Source of the DNA: JAEVLT01 sp044598425
GTDB lineage: Bacteria > Bacillota > Bacilli > Bacillales > Cytobacillaceae
Assembly (NCBI GenBank): GCA_044598425.1
Contig: CP172536.1
Span: 868,001-932,000 of the forward strand
Length of the DNA: 64,000 nucleotides
Direction: 5' to 3'
Shown: in pieces, positions 1 through 8,041 of the stretch
Layout of the letters: every line of letters starts with the position of its first letter
Position numbering within the stretch: the first letter of the stretch is position 1
Made by a program: the position numbers and the translations under genes
Notes under the pieces: generated by a model
Database searches by the model: none
The model's input: the letters and a program-made list of their open reading frames with translations, nothing else
What the model was told of the DNA's origin: nothing

Positions 1-240
1 GTATCCCGGTTAAATCGGATCGAAGGCCAAGTTCGGGGCATAAAAAGATTAATTGAAAGAAATACTTACTGCGATGACGTAGTAACTCAGATTGCCGCTA
101 CTCAAGCCGCTCTAAATAGCGTTGCTAAAATTCTGCTTGAAGGTCATATGAGAAACTGTGTTGTCGAAAGAATTCAAGAAGGCGATCTGGCAGTTTTAGA
201 TGAAGTACTTATAACGATTCAAAAATTAATGAAAAAATAA
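1..240 (+). CDS. csoR: Copper-sensing repressor CsoR, C-terminal part
   Basis: The 5' end lies outside the window; 79 codons and the TAA stop are visible in frame 1. CsoR is a small all-helical repressor that leaves its operator when it binds Cu(I). The visible part has the family opening RLNRIEGQVRG, the first ligand Cys in NTYCDDV, and the His and second Cys in GHMRNC (H-x3-C), which together form the Cys-His-Cys copper site. The stop is 16 nt before copZ, so the two are probably co-transcribed. A second family member at 4225-4491 lacks the ligand His and should not be confused with this one. Identification is firm; only the length is incomplete. Confidence 0.93.
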   Translation, partial: VSRLNRIEGQVRGIKRLIERNTYCDDVVTQIAATQAALNSVAKILLEGHMRNCVVERIQEGDLAVLDEVLITIQKLMKK

Positions 241-256
241 AAAGGAGACGATTGAA

Positions 257-484
257 GTGGAAAAAGTAACTCTTAATGTACAAGGTATGTCTTGTGGTCA
301 TTGCGTTAAAACAATTGAAGGCAGCGTAGGTGAACTTGAAGGAGTAGCCAGTGTAAAAGTGCACCTTGAAAACGGAACGGTAGATGTTGAATACAATGCG
401 AATGAAGTGACATTAGAAACCATTAAAGATACGATTGATGAACAAGGTTACGAGGTAATTAAAAAAATAAGAGAGAAGTGCTAG
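257..484 (+). CDS. copZ: Copper chaperone CopZ
   Basis: A 75-residue single HMA domain. It carries the Cu(I)-binding loop GMSCGHC near residues 10-16 and the usual ferredoxin-like beta-alpha-beta-beta-alpha-beta length. CopZ carries Cu(I) in the cytosol to the CopA ATPase and to CsoR. The start is GTG at 257, chosen because AAAGGAG at 242-247 lies at a normal distance. It follows csoR by 16 nt and precedes copA, the standard Bacillus copper-efflux arrangement. An odd detail is an extra Cys as the last residue (REKC), encoded inside the stem of the downstream hairpin. Confidence 0.95.
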   Translation: MEKVTLNVQGMSCGHCVKTIEGSVGELEGVASVKVHLENGTVDVEYNANEVTLETIKDTIDEQGYEVIKKIREKC

Positions 485-508
485 CTATGTAGCACGTCTC
501 TATTTTTC
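470..508 (+). terminator. Hairpin at the end of copZ
   Basis: AGAGA-a-GTGCT pairs with AGCAC-g-TCTCT, followed by TATTTTTC. The left arm includes the last copZ codons and its stop. It would end the csoR-copZ transcript before the separate copA operator, so copA may be transcribed mainly from its own promoter. Confidence 0.6.
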
Positions 509-516
509 AAAAAAAT

Positions 517-533
517 ATACCCTATATAGGTAT
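517..533 (+). promoter_or_regulatory. CsoR-type operator of copA
   Basis: Arms ATACC (517-521) and GGTAT (529-533) form a palindrome separated by 7 nt (C-TATATA). It resembles the TACCC...GGGTAT operators known for CsoR. It lies between the copZ hairpin and the copA ribosome-binding site, so copper-responsive control of copA is inferred. A 14-nt block, TATACCCTATATAG, recurs on the minus strand upstream of the CstR-like gene (4538-4551). Confidence 0.7.
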
Positions 534-576
534 GGGATTTAGATTTAACAAATTTATAAGTAGGAGGGAAAAGAAT

Positions 577-3009
577 ATGGCTGTACAGACAAATGCCAAG
601 ATGCAGTCAGCTGCCACAGCTGGTGAAAATATTACGTTGAACATCACAGGTATGACATGTGCATCGTGCGCAGCACGAATTGAAAAAAACTTAACGAAAG
701 TACCAGGAGTCGAAAAAGCAATTGTAAACCTTGCAACGGAAAAAGCGTCGGTTTCGTATAATCCAACTGAAGTTTCCGTAGAAGATATTATCGCAAAAGT
801 GAAAAAGACGGGCTATGGAGTCCAGGAAGAAAAAGTTCAGCTGGATATCATTGGGATGACTTGTGCAGCCTGTGCAACCCGTATTGAAAAAGGGTTGAAT
901 AAAGTGGAAGGAGTAACAAATGCCACCGTCAACCTGGCAACGGAAAAGGCAAATGTTGAGTTTATTCCTGGGAACACAAATATTGACCAAATTATTGCAG
1001 CAGTCAAAAAAGCTGGCTATGATGCGAAAGTAATTGGCGAAGCAGATGGCGATTATGAAAAAAGTGCAAGAGAAAAAGCATATAAAGTGCAAAAAACAAA
1101 ATTTACTGTCGGTGCTGTTTTATCCATTCCTTTCTTAATGCAGATGATCTCGGATTTCATGCAGGAATATGGAACAGGCGGATTCTTCCATATAAACCCT
1201 TGGATTCAATTTTTACTTGCGAGCATTGTCCAATTTTATGTGGGTGGACATTACTACCGTGATGCCTTTAATGCCGTTCGCGGCGGCAGTGCTAATATGG
1301 CGGTTCTTGTTGTACTTGGAACGTCAGCCGCTTATTTCTACAGTTTAGTTGTTACGATTATGGGAACTGGACAATTCTTATACTTCGAAGCAGCCGCAAT
1401 CGTCATGACGTTGATTGTTCTCGGAAAACTGCTTGAAACAAGGGCAAAAGGACAAACGTCAGAAGCGATTAAGGCGTTAATGGGTCTGCAAGCCAAAACA
1501 GCCCGGGTCATCCGCGATGGCGCTGAGCTGGATATTCCAATTGAAGATGTCCAATTAAACGATATTATTTTCGTCCGTGCCGGGGAAAAAATTCCGGTTG
1601 ACGGAGAAATGATCGAAGGCAGTACATCTGTTGATGAATCGATGTTAACCGGTGAAAGTATGCCTGTTAGTAAAAAAGTGGGTGACCAAGTCATTGGTGC
1701 CACTGTAAATAAACATGGTACTTTCAAATTTAAAGCAACGAAGGTTGGCAAAGACACTGCATTATCGCAAATCATCAAACTAGTTGAGGAAGCACAAGGT
1801 TCGAAAGCACCAATCCAACACCTTGCTGATAAAATTTCTGGTATTTTTGTACCGATTGTCATTGTGATTGCGTTGGCTACTTTTGCCATTACGTATTTTG
1901 CAGCTGGATTTACACCTGCTCTCGTTAGTATGATTGCTGTTCTTGTCATTGCCTGTCCATGTGCCTTAGGGCTTGCAACACCTACAGCAGTAATGGTAGG
2001 TACCGGGAAGGGCGCAGAGAATGGCCTGCTGATTAAAGGAGCGGAACACCTTCAAAATTCACAACGTGTTACAACCGTTGTTTTAGATAAGACGGGTACA
2101 ATTACAAAAGGTGAACCGGATGTTACAGATATCATCGCGTACGGCGATTATTCAGAAGATGAATTATTAAAACTCGCGGCTTCGGCTGAAAAAGGTTCCG
2201 AGCATCCACTTGGAGAAGCGATTGTTAATAGCGCAAAAGAAAAAGGGCTTCAGCTTCAGGATGGGAAAAACTTTACCGCTATACCAGGACACGGGATTCA
2301 AGTTGAAATCGATCAGCAATTAGTTTTGATTGGTAATAAAAAGTTAATGATGAAAAATAATATCGAAATGAGTCATGCCCTATACAAAATGGAAAAACTC
2401 GAAGGCGAAGGGAAAACGGCTATGCTAATGGCATTAAACGGCAATCTTGCAGGAATCATTGCTGTAGCAGATACCGTTAAAGAAACTTCCGCAGAAGCAA
2501 TTAAGCGAATGAAGCAATTAGGCATAGAAGTCATTATGATTACTGGCGACAACCAGCTTACGGCGGAAGCAATTGCTAAGCAGGTCGGAGTCGACCGCGT
2601 GCTTGCCGAAGTTTTACCAGAGGATAAATCTGCAGAGGTTGAGAAGTTAAAGCAAGAAGGAAAAGTGGTCGCAATGGTCGGGGATGGAATAAATGACGCC
2701 CCTGCACTTGCCGCGGCAGATGTGGGTATTGCCATTGGAACAGGAACAGATGTAGCGATTGAAGCGGCGGATATTACTTTGATGCGCGGTGATCTCATGG
2801 GAATTGTCGATACTCTCCGGCTTTCAAAAGCAACCATGCGTAAAATTCGCCAAAATCTTTTCTGGGCATTTGCTTATAACATTATACTCATTCCGGTTGC
2901 CGCTTTCGGGTTTTTAAATCCGATCCTTGCCGGTGCAGCCATGGCATTTAGTTCTGTTTCTGTTGTAGGAAATACATTATTTCTGCGGAAATGGCAGCCA
3001 GTACGATGA
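577..3009 (+). CDS. copA: Cu(I)-exporting P1B-type ATPase CopA
   Basis: An 810-residue P-type ATPase that pumps Cu(I) out of the cytoplasm. It has two N-terminal HMA domains (GMTCASC near residue 25, GMTCAAC near 93). The membrane CPC copper site is in IACPCALG near 459, the phosphorylation motif DKTGT near 504 and the hinge GDGIND near 702. The length matches two-HMA Bacillus CopA. I start at ATG 577 because TAGGAGGG (561-568) precedes it; an in-frame ATG at 532 falls inside the operator and has no ribosome-binding site. It partners with CopZ and is probably CsoR-controlled. Confidence 0.96.
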   Translation: MAVQTNAKMQSAATAGENITLNITGMTCASCAARIEKNLTKVPGVEKAIVNLATEKASVSYNPTEVSVEDIIAKVKKTGYGVQEEKVQLDIIGMTCAACATRIEKGLNKVEGVTNATVNLATEKANVEFIPGNTNIDQIIAAVKKAGYDAKVIGEADGDYEKSAREKAYKVQKTKFTVGAVLSIPFLMQMISDFMQEYGTGGFFHINPWIQFLLASIVQFYVGGHYYRDAFNAVRGGSANMAVLVVLGTSAAYFYSLVVTIMGTGQFLYFEAAAIVMTLIVLGKLLETRAKGQTSEAIKALMGLQAKTARVIRDGAELDIPIEDVQLNDIIFVRAGEKIPVDGEMIEGSTSVDESMLTGESMPVSKKVGDQVIGATVNKHGTFKFKATKVGKDTALSQIIKLVEEAQGSKAPIQHLADKISGIFVPIVIVIALATFAITYFAAGFTPALVSMIAVLVIACPCALGLATPTAVMVGTGKGAENGLLIKGAEHLQNSQRVTTVVLDKTGTITKGEPDVTDIIAYGDYSEDELLKLAASAEKGSEHPLGEAIVNSAKEKGLQLQDGKNFTAIPGHGIQVEIDQQLVLIGNKKLMMKNNIEMSHALYKMEKLEGEGKTAMLMALNGNLAGIIAVADTVKETSAEAIKRMKQLGIEVIMITGDNQLTAEAIAKQVGVDRVLAEVLPEDKSAEVEKLKQEGKVVAMVGDGINDAPALAAADVGIAIGTGTDVAIEAADITLMRGDLMGIVDTLRLSKATMRKIRQNLFWAFAYNIILIPVAAFGFLNPILAGAAMAFSSVSVVGNTLFLRKWQPVR

Positions 3010-3021
3010 TGATGGTTAAAG

Positions 3022-3056
3022 AAATGGCTTCAACAAAACGGTTGGAGCCATTTTTA
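3022..3056 (+). terminator. Rho-independent terminator of copA
   Basis: ATGGCTTCAAC (3024-3034) pairs with GTTGGAGCCAT (3041-3051), followed by a short T run. Confidence 0.8.
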
Positions 3057-3112
3057 TGGCTTCATGAATAAACCACCTTAACATTGGTTAAAAAGGAGGT
3101 AAAAAGTGTTAG

Positions 3113-4171
3113 GTGGTAAAGATGGGCGAAAGACTTTTGAACAGTTATCAAATTTTGGATTCTTTACGATTGCCGAACGGTTTATATTTAGCTTCTTCTT
3201 CAAAAGATTACGAATATGTCTGGTTGAGAGACTCTTTTTATATGTCCTTGCCATTTTTAAATAAAAATGATAGCTGCTATGAAAAAACATATCATCGCAT
3301 TTTGGACCTTTTTAAAGAATATGAATGGAAAATTGATATTCACACACGGCAAAGACCGCGGGAACAATGGGAATATATCCATGCAAGATATTCGGCACGA
3401 GAGGTAAAAGAATTAGAAGTACCATGGGGTCACGCCCAGCATGATGCGATCGGGGCAGTCCTTTGGGGAATTGGCATGGGGCAAAAATATGGAAAATCGA
3501 TCATTCGTGATGCAAAAGACCATGAAATCATTCAAAAACTTGTTTGGTACTTAAATTGTGTTCAGTATTGGGAAGATCCCGATAACGGCATGTGGGAAGA
3601 ATGGCGCGAAGTTCATTCCAGTTCTGTCGGAGCTTGTGTTGCAGGACTGCAGGCAGTAAGGGAGATTGTCTTTGTCCCAAGAGAACTGATTTTAAATGGA
3701 TACAAAACGCTGGCAGCCCTTTTCCCACGCGAAAGCGGCGATCGTCCGGTTGATTTAGCACAAATGAGCCTTATTTTTCCTTATAGAATTCTAATTGGAC
3801 ATGATGCCCAGATCGTTTTACAACAAATTGAAACTCATTTGCTGAGAGAACGGGGTGTCATTCGCTATCAGGGAGATTCTTATTATTCAACGATTGAAAG
3901 TGGAGGGAGACATCACCCTTTACACCATTATTTTGGGACGGAAGCGGAGTGGACTTTTGGCTATCCATGGCTTGCCCTCTGTAATCTTGAACTAAGGAAT
4001 TTTTCTAAAGCAAGAAGGTATTTAGAACAAACGGAAAAGCTCATGCTGGAAGATGGAAGCCTTCCCGAATTATATTTTGCTAACAGCTGTAGCTATAACA
4101 CCAACACCCCATTAGGATGGGGTAGTGCCCTCTATATTTTAGCAAAGGAAAAAATGGAGAGGATAAATTGA
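3113..4171 (+). CDS. Glycoside hydrolase family 15-type protein
   Basis: A 352-residue cytosolic protein with no signal peptide. It resembles the alpha/alpha-barrel of GH15 glucoamylases and phosphorylase-kinase alpha subunits: an N-terminal WLRDSFY motif, the PWGHAQHDAIG segment near residue 105, and a C-terminal TPLGWGSA. It is shorter than two-domain bacterial glucoamylases, which carry an extra N-terminal beta-sandwich. The start is GTG 3113 (AAAGGAGGT at 3092-3100) or ATG 3122. The substrate is unknown; an alpha-glucan or a role in regulating one is a guess. It stands alone between copper and persulfide genes. Confidence 0.75.
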   Translation: MVKMGERLLNSYQILDSLRLPNGLYLASSSKDYEYVWLRDSFYMSLPFLNKNDSCYEKTYHRILDLFKEYEWKIDIHTRQRPREQWEYIHARYSAREVKELEVPWGHAQHDAIGAVLWGIGMGQKYGKSIIRDAKDHEIIQKLVWYLNCVQYWEDPDNGMWEEWREVHSSSVGACVAGLQAVREIVFVPRELILNGYKTLAALFPRESGDRPVDLAQMSLIFPYRILIGHDAQIVLQQIETHLLRERGVIRYQGDSYYSTIESGGRHHPLHHYFGTEAEWTFGYPWLALCNLELRNFSKARRYLEQTEKLMLEDGSLPELYFANSCSYNTNTPLGWGSALYILAKEKMERIN

Positions 4172-4180
4172 TTGCTTTTG

Positions 4181-4222
4181 AAAAAATCGGACCCGCTCAT
4201 ATCCTGAACGGGTCCACTCTTT
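4181..4222 (-). terminator. Terminator between the GH15-type gene and the CstR-like gene
   Basis: GGACCCG (4189-4195) pairs with CGGGTCC (4209-4215). The minus-strand T run (complement of AAAAAA at 4181-4186) is strong and the plus-strand one weak, so it mainly serves the CstR-like gene. Confidence 0.75.
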
Positions 4223-4224
4223 AT

Positions 4225-4491
4225 TTAACGGCTCTTGACCAGTAGATTAACGGCTTCATCGACTAACGCTGTATGATCATCGTCTGATTCTTCGCTTTGC
4301 CGCAGACATTCCTGTAAATTCACAGCCACGATATAGGCAAGAGCTTTATCCGACGCGTTCCTTACTGCCGATAATTGATTGACTACCTCTTTGCAATCTT
4401 TGTTTTCTTCCATTAGCTTCAATACTCCTCGCACTTGACCTTCAATTTTTCGCAACCGGCTTTTGACATTGTTATTGTACAGCATTCTCAT
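4225..4491 (-). CDS. cstR: CstR-like persulfide-sensing repressor
   Basis: An 88-residue member of the CsoR/RcnR/FrmR family. The ligand Cys (NKDCKEV) and the second Cys (NLQEC) are present, but Asn replaces the copper-binding His. Cys-Asn-Cys is the pattern of CstR, which responds to persulfides rather than Cu(I). The C-terminal EAVNLLVKSR ending closely resembles my memory of Staphylococcus aureus CstR. It is transcribed divergently from a DoxX gene and has a CsoR/CstR-like operator just upstream (4529-4551). A divergent CsoR paralogue is possible. No CstA/CstB or SQR gene is adjacent. Confidence 0.75.
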   Translation of the reverse strand: MRMLYNNNVKSRLRKIEGQVRGVLKLMEENKDCKEVVNQLSAVRNASDKALAYIVAVNLQECLRQSEESDDDHTALVDEAVNLLVKSR

Positions 4492-4528
4492 TATACCTCC
4501 CTGGCGGTTAACGGTTTGTATTTCCTGT

Positions 4529-4551
4529 ATACCATTACTATATAGGGTATA
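4529..4551 (-). promoter_or_regulatory. CsoR/CstR-type operator upstream of the CstR-like gene
   Basis: TATACC (4529-4534) and GGGTATA (4545-4551) form an interrupted palindrome. On the minus strand the block TATACCCTATATAG is identical over 14 nt to the left part of the copA operator. It sits 38 nt before the CstR-like start codon, so autoregulation is likely. Confidence 0.65.
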
Positions 4552-4815
4552 TATGGAGAATCTATATAAAAAGTGTGCAATTCCTGTGGAGTTTGCGCTT
4601 TCAAAAATCTGTCACCTTGGCTCCAGATAAAATGCATATTTATTTTGGAAAATAAAGTTGTAAAAAAGGATGGCCCTCCTACTAAAACATTATTCAAAAT
4701 AATGTCAATTTTTTTAAAACATTTTGTGAAATGATTTACATTACCATCATTTTAATGGTGAAATACGATATGTTGTAAGTGTAATCAATAAATAAATTTT
4801 TGAAAGGGAGCGATT

Positions 4816-5334
4816 ATGATGGTTGCCAAATGGTTAAGAGGAAATCCCGTCTCTGCAGGTATTTTAGTAGTCTTACGGTTATATCTTGGATACTCATTCC
4901 TAACAGCTGGTTTTCATAAATTATCAGGTGGTTTTGATGCTTCTGGATTTTTAAAAGGTGCGATTGCCAAACCAGTAAAAGGTCCTGAAGGAGATATCCT
5001 TTACGGCTGGTATGTATCTTTCTTAAAAGGATTCGCTTTGCCAAATGTTGATCTTTTTAACACAATAGTTCCGCTGGGGGAATTCTTAGTTGGCTTAGGA
5101 TTAATTCTTGGCTGCCTAACAACAGCTGCAGCATTTTTCGGCCTTGTTATGAACTTCTCCTTCATGTTTGCCGGAACGGTTTCTTCCAACCCGCAAGACA
5201 TTTTACTTGGAGGCATTATCCTCTTCTCAGGCTACAATGCAGGAAAATATGGATTAGACCGCTGGGTTATTCCTTATATCCGCAAAACTGTCTTTAAGCA
5301 AAAAATGGATGCACCAGCGGAAAAAGGTGTTTAA
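4816..5334 (+). CDS. DoxX-family membrane protein
   Basis: A 172-residue protein with about four hydrophobic helices. It matches the DoxX/DoxD pattern: an N-terminal LRLYLGYSFLTAGFHKL, a central PLGEFLVGLGLILG helix, and a late LLGGIILFSGYNAGKYGLDRW segment. DoxD-type proteins include the membrane subunit of thiosulfate:quinone oxidoreductase, but many DoxX proteins have no known function. AAAGGGAG precedes ATG 4816 (4819 is an alternative). A palindrome ACCAT-N7-ATGGT (4743-4759) lies upstream. The divergent CstR-like gene makes a role in reactive-sulfur handling plausible but unproven. Confidence 0.8.
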   Translation: MMVAKWLRGNPVSAGILVVLRLYLGYSFLTAGFHKLSGGFDASGFLKGAIAKPVKGPEGDILYGWYVSFLKGFALPNVDLFNTIVPLGEFLVGLGLILGCLTTAAAFFGLVMNFSFMFAGTVSSNPQDILLGGIILFSGYNAGKYGLDRWVIPYIRKTVFKQKMDAPAEKGV

Positions 5335-5421
5335 TAGAATAAATGAAATGATCAAAACTCCTTCAATTTGGAGGGCACTGAAAAAGTCCCTTTAAATTTA
5401 GGGTTGTGTGTCTAAATTGGC

Positions 5422-5614
5422 TGTTGATTTCCGCTCCAGGCGGCTTCGCTTTCCGCGGGCGTGCCGGGGAGCCTCCTTGTCGCTATGCTCCCTGAAAAGG
5501 CATGCGCATTTCCTTCGTGCGGTGCTATTTCAAGGGAGCTTTTTCAATGTTCTGCGGGGTCTCCCTTAACCTGCTTTTTCCGCTGGAGTCGGTGCCTTCC
5601 GCTCCAATCAACAG
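5422..5614 (+). repeat. Dispersed repeat family A, copy A1 (no core)
   Basis: The ends are inverted: CTGTTGATT (5422-5430) and AATCAACAG (5606-5614). The interior has the GC-rich CGCTTTCCGCGGGCG segment and the CATTTCCTTCGTGCG segment shared with copies at 29248, 31103 and 63236. It has no long reading frame. After the right end it continues with a lead-in (about 5615-5650) almost identical to that after copy A2, running straight into a hairpin-unit array. The copy lacks the 182-bp core found in A2 and A3. Confidence 0.85.
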
Positions 5615-5650
5615 GGTGCAAGAACTGAATTAAGCATAGTTTATGTAGGC

Positions 5651-6048
5651 CTTTCTCATTTACTGGTATTTACCGGGCGATACCACCTCTATCACCCGAT
5701 TTTTTCCCTTTTACTGGTATTTGTTTGGTGATAGAGCGCTTTAACAACCGGTTTTTTCCCTTTTATTGGTATTTACTGGGCAATAGACAGCTCTATCAAC
5801 CAGATTTTCCTCTTTTACTGGTATTTGCTTGGTGATAGACAGCTCTATCACCCGATTTTTTCCCTTTTACTGGTATTTGCTTGGTGATAGGCACCTCTAT
5901 CAACCAGGTTTTTTCCTTTTACTGGTATTTTATTAGTGATAGACACCTCTATCAACCATATTTTTCCCTTTTACTGGTATTTGCTTGGTGATAGACAGCT
6001 CTATCAACTAGGTTTTTCCCTTTTATTGGTATCTACTGAGCGATAAGT
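5651..6048 (+). repeat. Tandem array 1 of a 52-bp hairpin unit (about 7.5 copies)
   Basis: Units begin with CTTTTACTGGTATTT at 5708, 5760, 5812, 5864, 5916, 5968 and 6020, exactly 52 bp apart; a first unit starts near 5657. Each unit contains an inverted repeat of the form TGATAGA-N4-TCTATCA, closed by TGG/CCA, then a T-rich stretch. Copies differ by a few substitutions. There are no unique spacers, so this is not a CRISPR. No gene is visible in 5335-6183 apart from this array, copy A1 and the terminator at 6055. Confidence 0.9.
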
Positions 6049-6054
6049 TAACAT

Positions 6055-6095
6055 ATAAAAACCCACCAAGAATGTTTCATTCCTGCTGGGTTTGA
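6055..6095 (-). terminator. Terminator downstream of multicopper oxidase 1
   Basis: On the minus strand AAACCCAGCAGGAATG pairs with CATTCTTGGTGGGTTT, followed by TTTATATG. Confidence 0.7.
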
Positions 6096-6183
6096 TTTTA
6101 TGATCCCATTTCTGTTTCTTCCTTTTTAATTCTCCAGTCATTCAATTTGAAGGGGTTTTTGTTGATCGGATCAAATAATAGAC

Positions 6184-7629
6184 TTATTGAACCTTAAATT
6201 GTCCCATCATTCCAGCATCTTCATGTTCAAGAATATGACAGTGGAACATGAAGGTCCCTGAATGATCAAAGGTGGCAATTGCTCTTACTTTCTCTCCAGG
6301 ATTGATAAGGATTGTATCTTTCCAACCCGCTTCGTTTGCAGGAGGCGGATTTCCATCTCGATCAAGGATTTGGAACTGAACGCCATGGGCATGGAAAGGA
6401 TGTGCCATACCGCCGCTTTCATTGGAAATTTCCCAAATCTCTGTATCATGCAGTTTCAGCTGCTCATCAATCCGATTCATATCCATTTGTTTTCCGTTAA
6501 TATTGACATTTGAGCCCATTCCCTGAAAAACAAATTGGCGCGTCCTTACAGCGGCTGATTCATTCATTTTTGGAAAATCAACGAGTTTAGCTGGAAGGTC
6601 AAACGTTCTTGGCTGTTGATTGTTAACAACAAATTTCAGAAATTTCGCATCCTGATTCATTAAATAAAGGCTGTCACCTTTTTTAAGCGACGAGAAATCA
6701 ACGATAATTTCAGCTCTTTCCCCAGCGCCAAGAACCACTTTTGTCATCGGAACAGGGGATGGAAGCAAACCGCCATCACTGGCAATTTGATAAAATTGCT
6801 GGTTGTTGCTTAATCTGAATGCATACGTTCTGGCATTCGATCCGTTTAACAAACGAAGTCTTACTTTACCAGCAGGCACGTTTAAGTACGGATTGACCGC
6901 TCCATTGACGAGAATCGTATTCCCCTGAAGCCCCATCATAATATCATGCATCCCTAATTTGTATTCAAAAGTGCTATCCGAATTGAAATTTCGGTCTTGA
7001 ATTACGAGCGGAATATCATTTTTACCATAATCCTTCGGAATGTTCAGCCGGTCAGATACATCATCATCGATATAAAACAAACCAGCAAGTCCTTTATAGA
7101 CATGCTCTGCCGTCTTGTTAAGCAGGTGCGGGTGGTACCATAATGTTGCTGCTGGCTGATTAATGGTAAACTGGGGATTCCACGTCTGCCCCGGCTGAAT
7201 TCCCTGGTGCGGGCCGCCATCCTGGTTGCCATTTACTTCAAGGCCGTGCCAGTGAACCGTTGTGCTCTCTTTCAGATTATTCTTTACTTTAATTGAAACT
7301 TCCTCGCCTTTATGAACTCTGATCACAGGTCCTAAATAGTTTCCATTGTAACCGTATGTTTCTGTCTTTTTTCCTTTGAAAAATTCCATTGTTCCTTGCT
7401 GGGCGGTTAATTGAAACTCAGCTTTATTTGGATCAGGATTTTGATCTTTTAGCAGCGGAGGGATGGGCAATGGCGTTTCACCCACAGGTGCCGCTTCATT
7501 TTTTAGACTGTTTGATGAAGCACTATTCATCATTGACATTGGACTTGCATTGTTTCTCATAAAAAGGAACAAAAGACCACCAATGATTAAAATGAAGGAT
7601 GCAATCAGAATTCCACCAGTTTTCTTCAA
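6184..7629 (-). CDS. Membrane-anchored multicopper oxidase
   Basis: A 481-residue three-domain multicopper oxidase with an N-terminal hydrophobic anchor (residues 6-23), so it acts outside the membrane. The four copper-ligand motifs are present: HWHG, WYHPH, HPFHAHG and HCHILEHEDAGMM near the C-terminus. Met is the likely axial type-1 ligand. The family oxidises Cu(I), Fe(II), Mn(II) or phenols with O2. The CueO-like periplasm-facing architecture and the copper cluster favour copper detoxification. The start is TTG 7629, preceded by AGGAGGT at 8 nt. A spore-coat role, as for CotA, is an alternative. Confidence 0.88.
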   Translation of the reverse strand: MKKTGGILIASFILIIGGLLFLFMRNNASPMSMMNSASSNSLKNEAAPVGETPLPIPPLLKDQNPDPNKAEFQLTAQQGTMEFFKGKKTETYGYNGNYLGPVIRVHKGEEVSIKVKNNLKESTTVHWHGLEVNGNQDGGPHQGIQPGQTWNPQFTINQPAATLWYHPHLLNKTAEHVYKGLAGLFYIDDDVSDRLNIPKDYGKNDIPLVIQDRNFNSDSTFEYKLGMHDIMMGLQGNTILVNGAVNPYLNVPAGKVRLRLLNGSNARTYAFRLSNNQQFYQIASDGGLLPSPVPMTKVVLGAGERAEIIVDFSSLKKGDSLYLMNQDAKFLKFVVNNQQPRTFDLPAKLVDFPKMNESAAVRTRQFVFQGMGSNVNINGKQMDMNRIDEQLKLHDTEIWEISNESGGMAHPFHAHGVQFQILDRDGNPPPANEAGWKDTILINPGEKVRAIATFDHSGTFMFHCHILEHEDAGMMGQFKVQ

Positions 7630-7740
7630 CTTTTCGACCTCCTGTATTAAAATTGTGAATCACATCTTTGAATATGTCAATAAAGAATATGATAAAGGAA
7701 TAGATTGATCATTTCGACAAAAATGCACTGAACCGCTGCA

Positions 7741-7782
7741 AAAAAAAAGAGGCTGACTATATAACATAGTCAGCTTTTTGGT
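7741..7782 (-). terminator. Terminator for multicopper oxidase 2
   Basis: GCTGACTAT (7752-7760) pairs with ATAGTCAGC (7766-7774); the minus-strand T run is long. It is separated from its likely gene by repeat B1, as if the repeat was inserted between gene and terminator. Between 7630 and 8041 there is nothing else except this and B1. Confidence 0.7.
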
Positions 7783-8029
7783 ATTATCAGAATTTATATC
7801 TTAACTTCGATAACTGTCTAGCTCCACAAGAATAAGCTTCGGAAGCATAGCCTCGCACGAAGGAAAAGCGATCGCTTTTCCGAGGAGCGTCCTATCGACT
7901 ACGTCGCTTCCCTCGCCTCGTCTACGATAAGTCGAGAACAAAAGACTACCGTCTTTCGACTCTCCTTTATCTCACTCGGCTCAGTCCACCTCCTTACGTC
8001 GATGACCAAGGGCGCTTGCGCTTTTCTTA
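7783..8029 (+). repeat. Dispersed repeat family B, copy B1
   Basis: Begins TTATCAGAATTTATATC and ends GCGCTTGCGCTTTTCTT. The same ends recur in inverted order at 19274-19426 and in the same order at 31549-31736, with fragments at 29152 and 51779. The interior contains internal inverted segments (for example GATCGCTTTTCC) and no reading frame. This is the longest copy, about 247 bp. Confidence 0.85.
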
Positions 8030-8041
8030 AAATCACAACCG

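Noticed and set aside
532..576. Upstream start for copA at 532
   Set aside because: It lies on the operator and has no ribosome-binding site, while TAGGAGGG precedes ATG 577.
1338..1949. Long antisense frames within copA and other genes
   Set aside because: They mirror the codon pattern of strongly coding genes, have no ribosome-binding sites and match no family.
5651..6048. CRISPR array
   Set aside because: Repeats are regular, but the full 52 bp is conserved between units and no unique spacers exist; no cas genes are present in the window.
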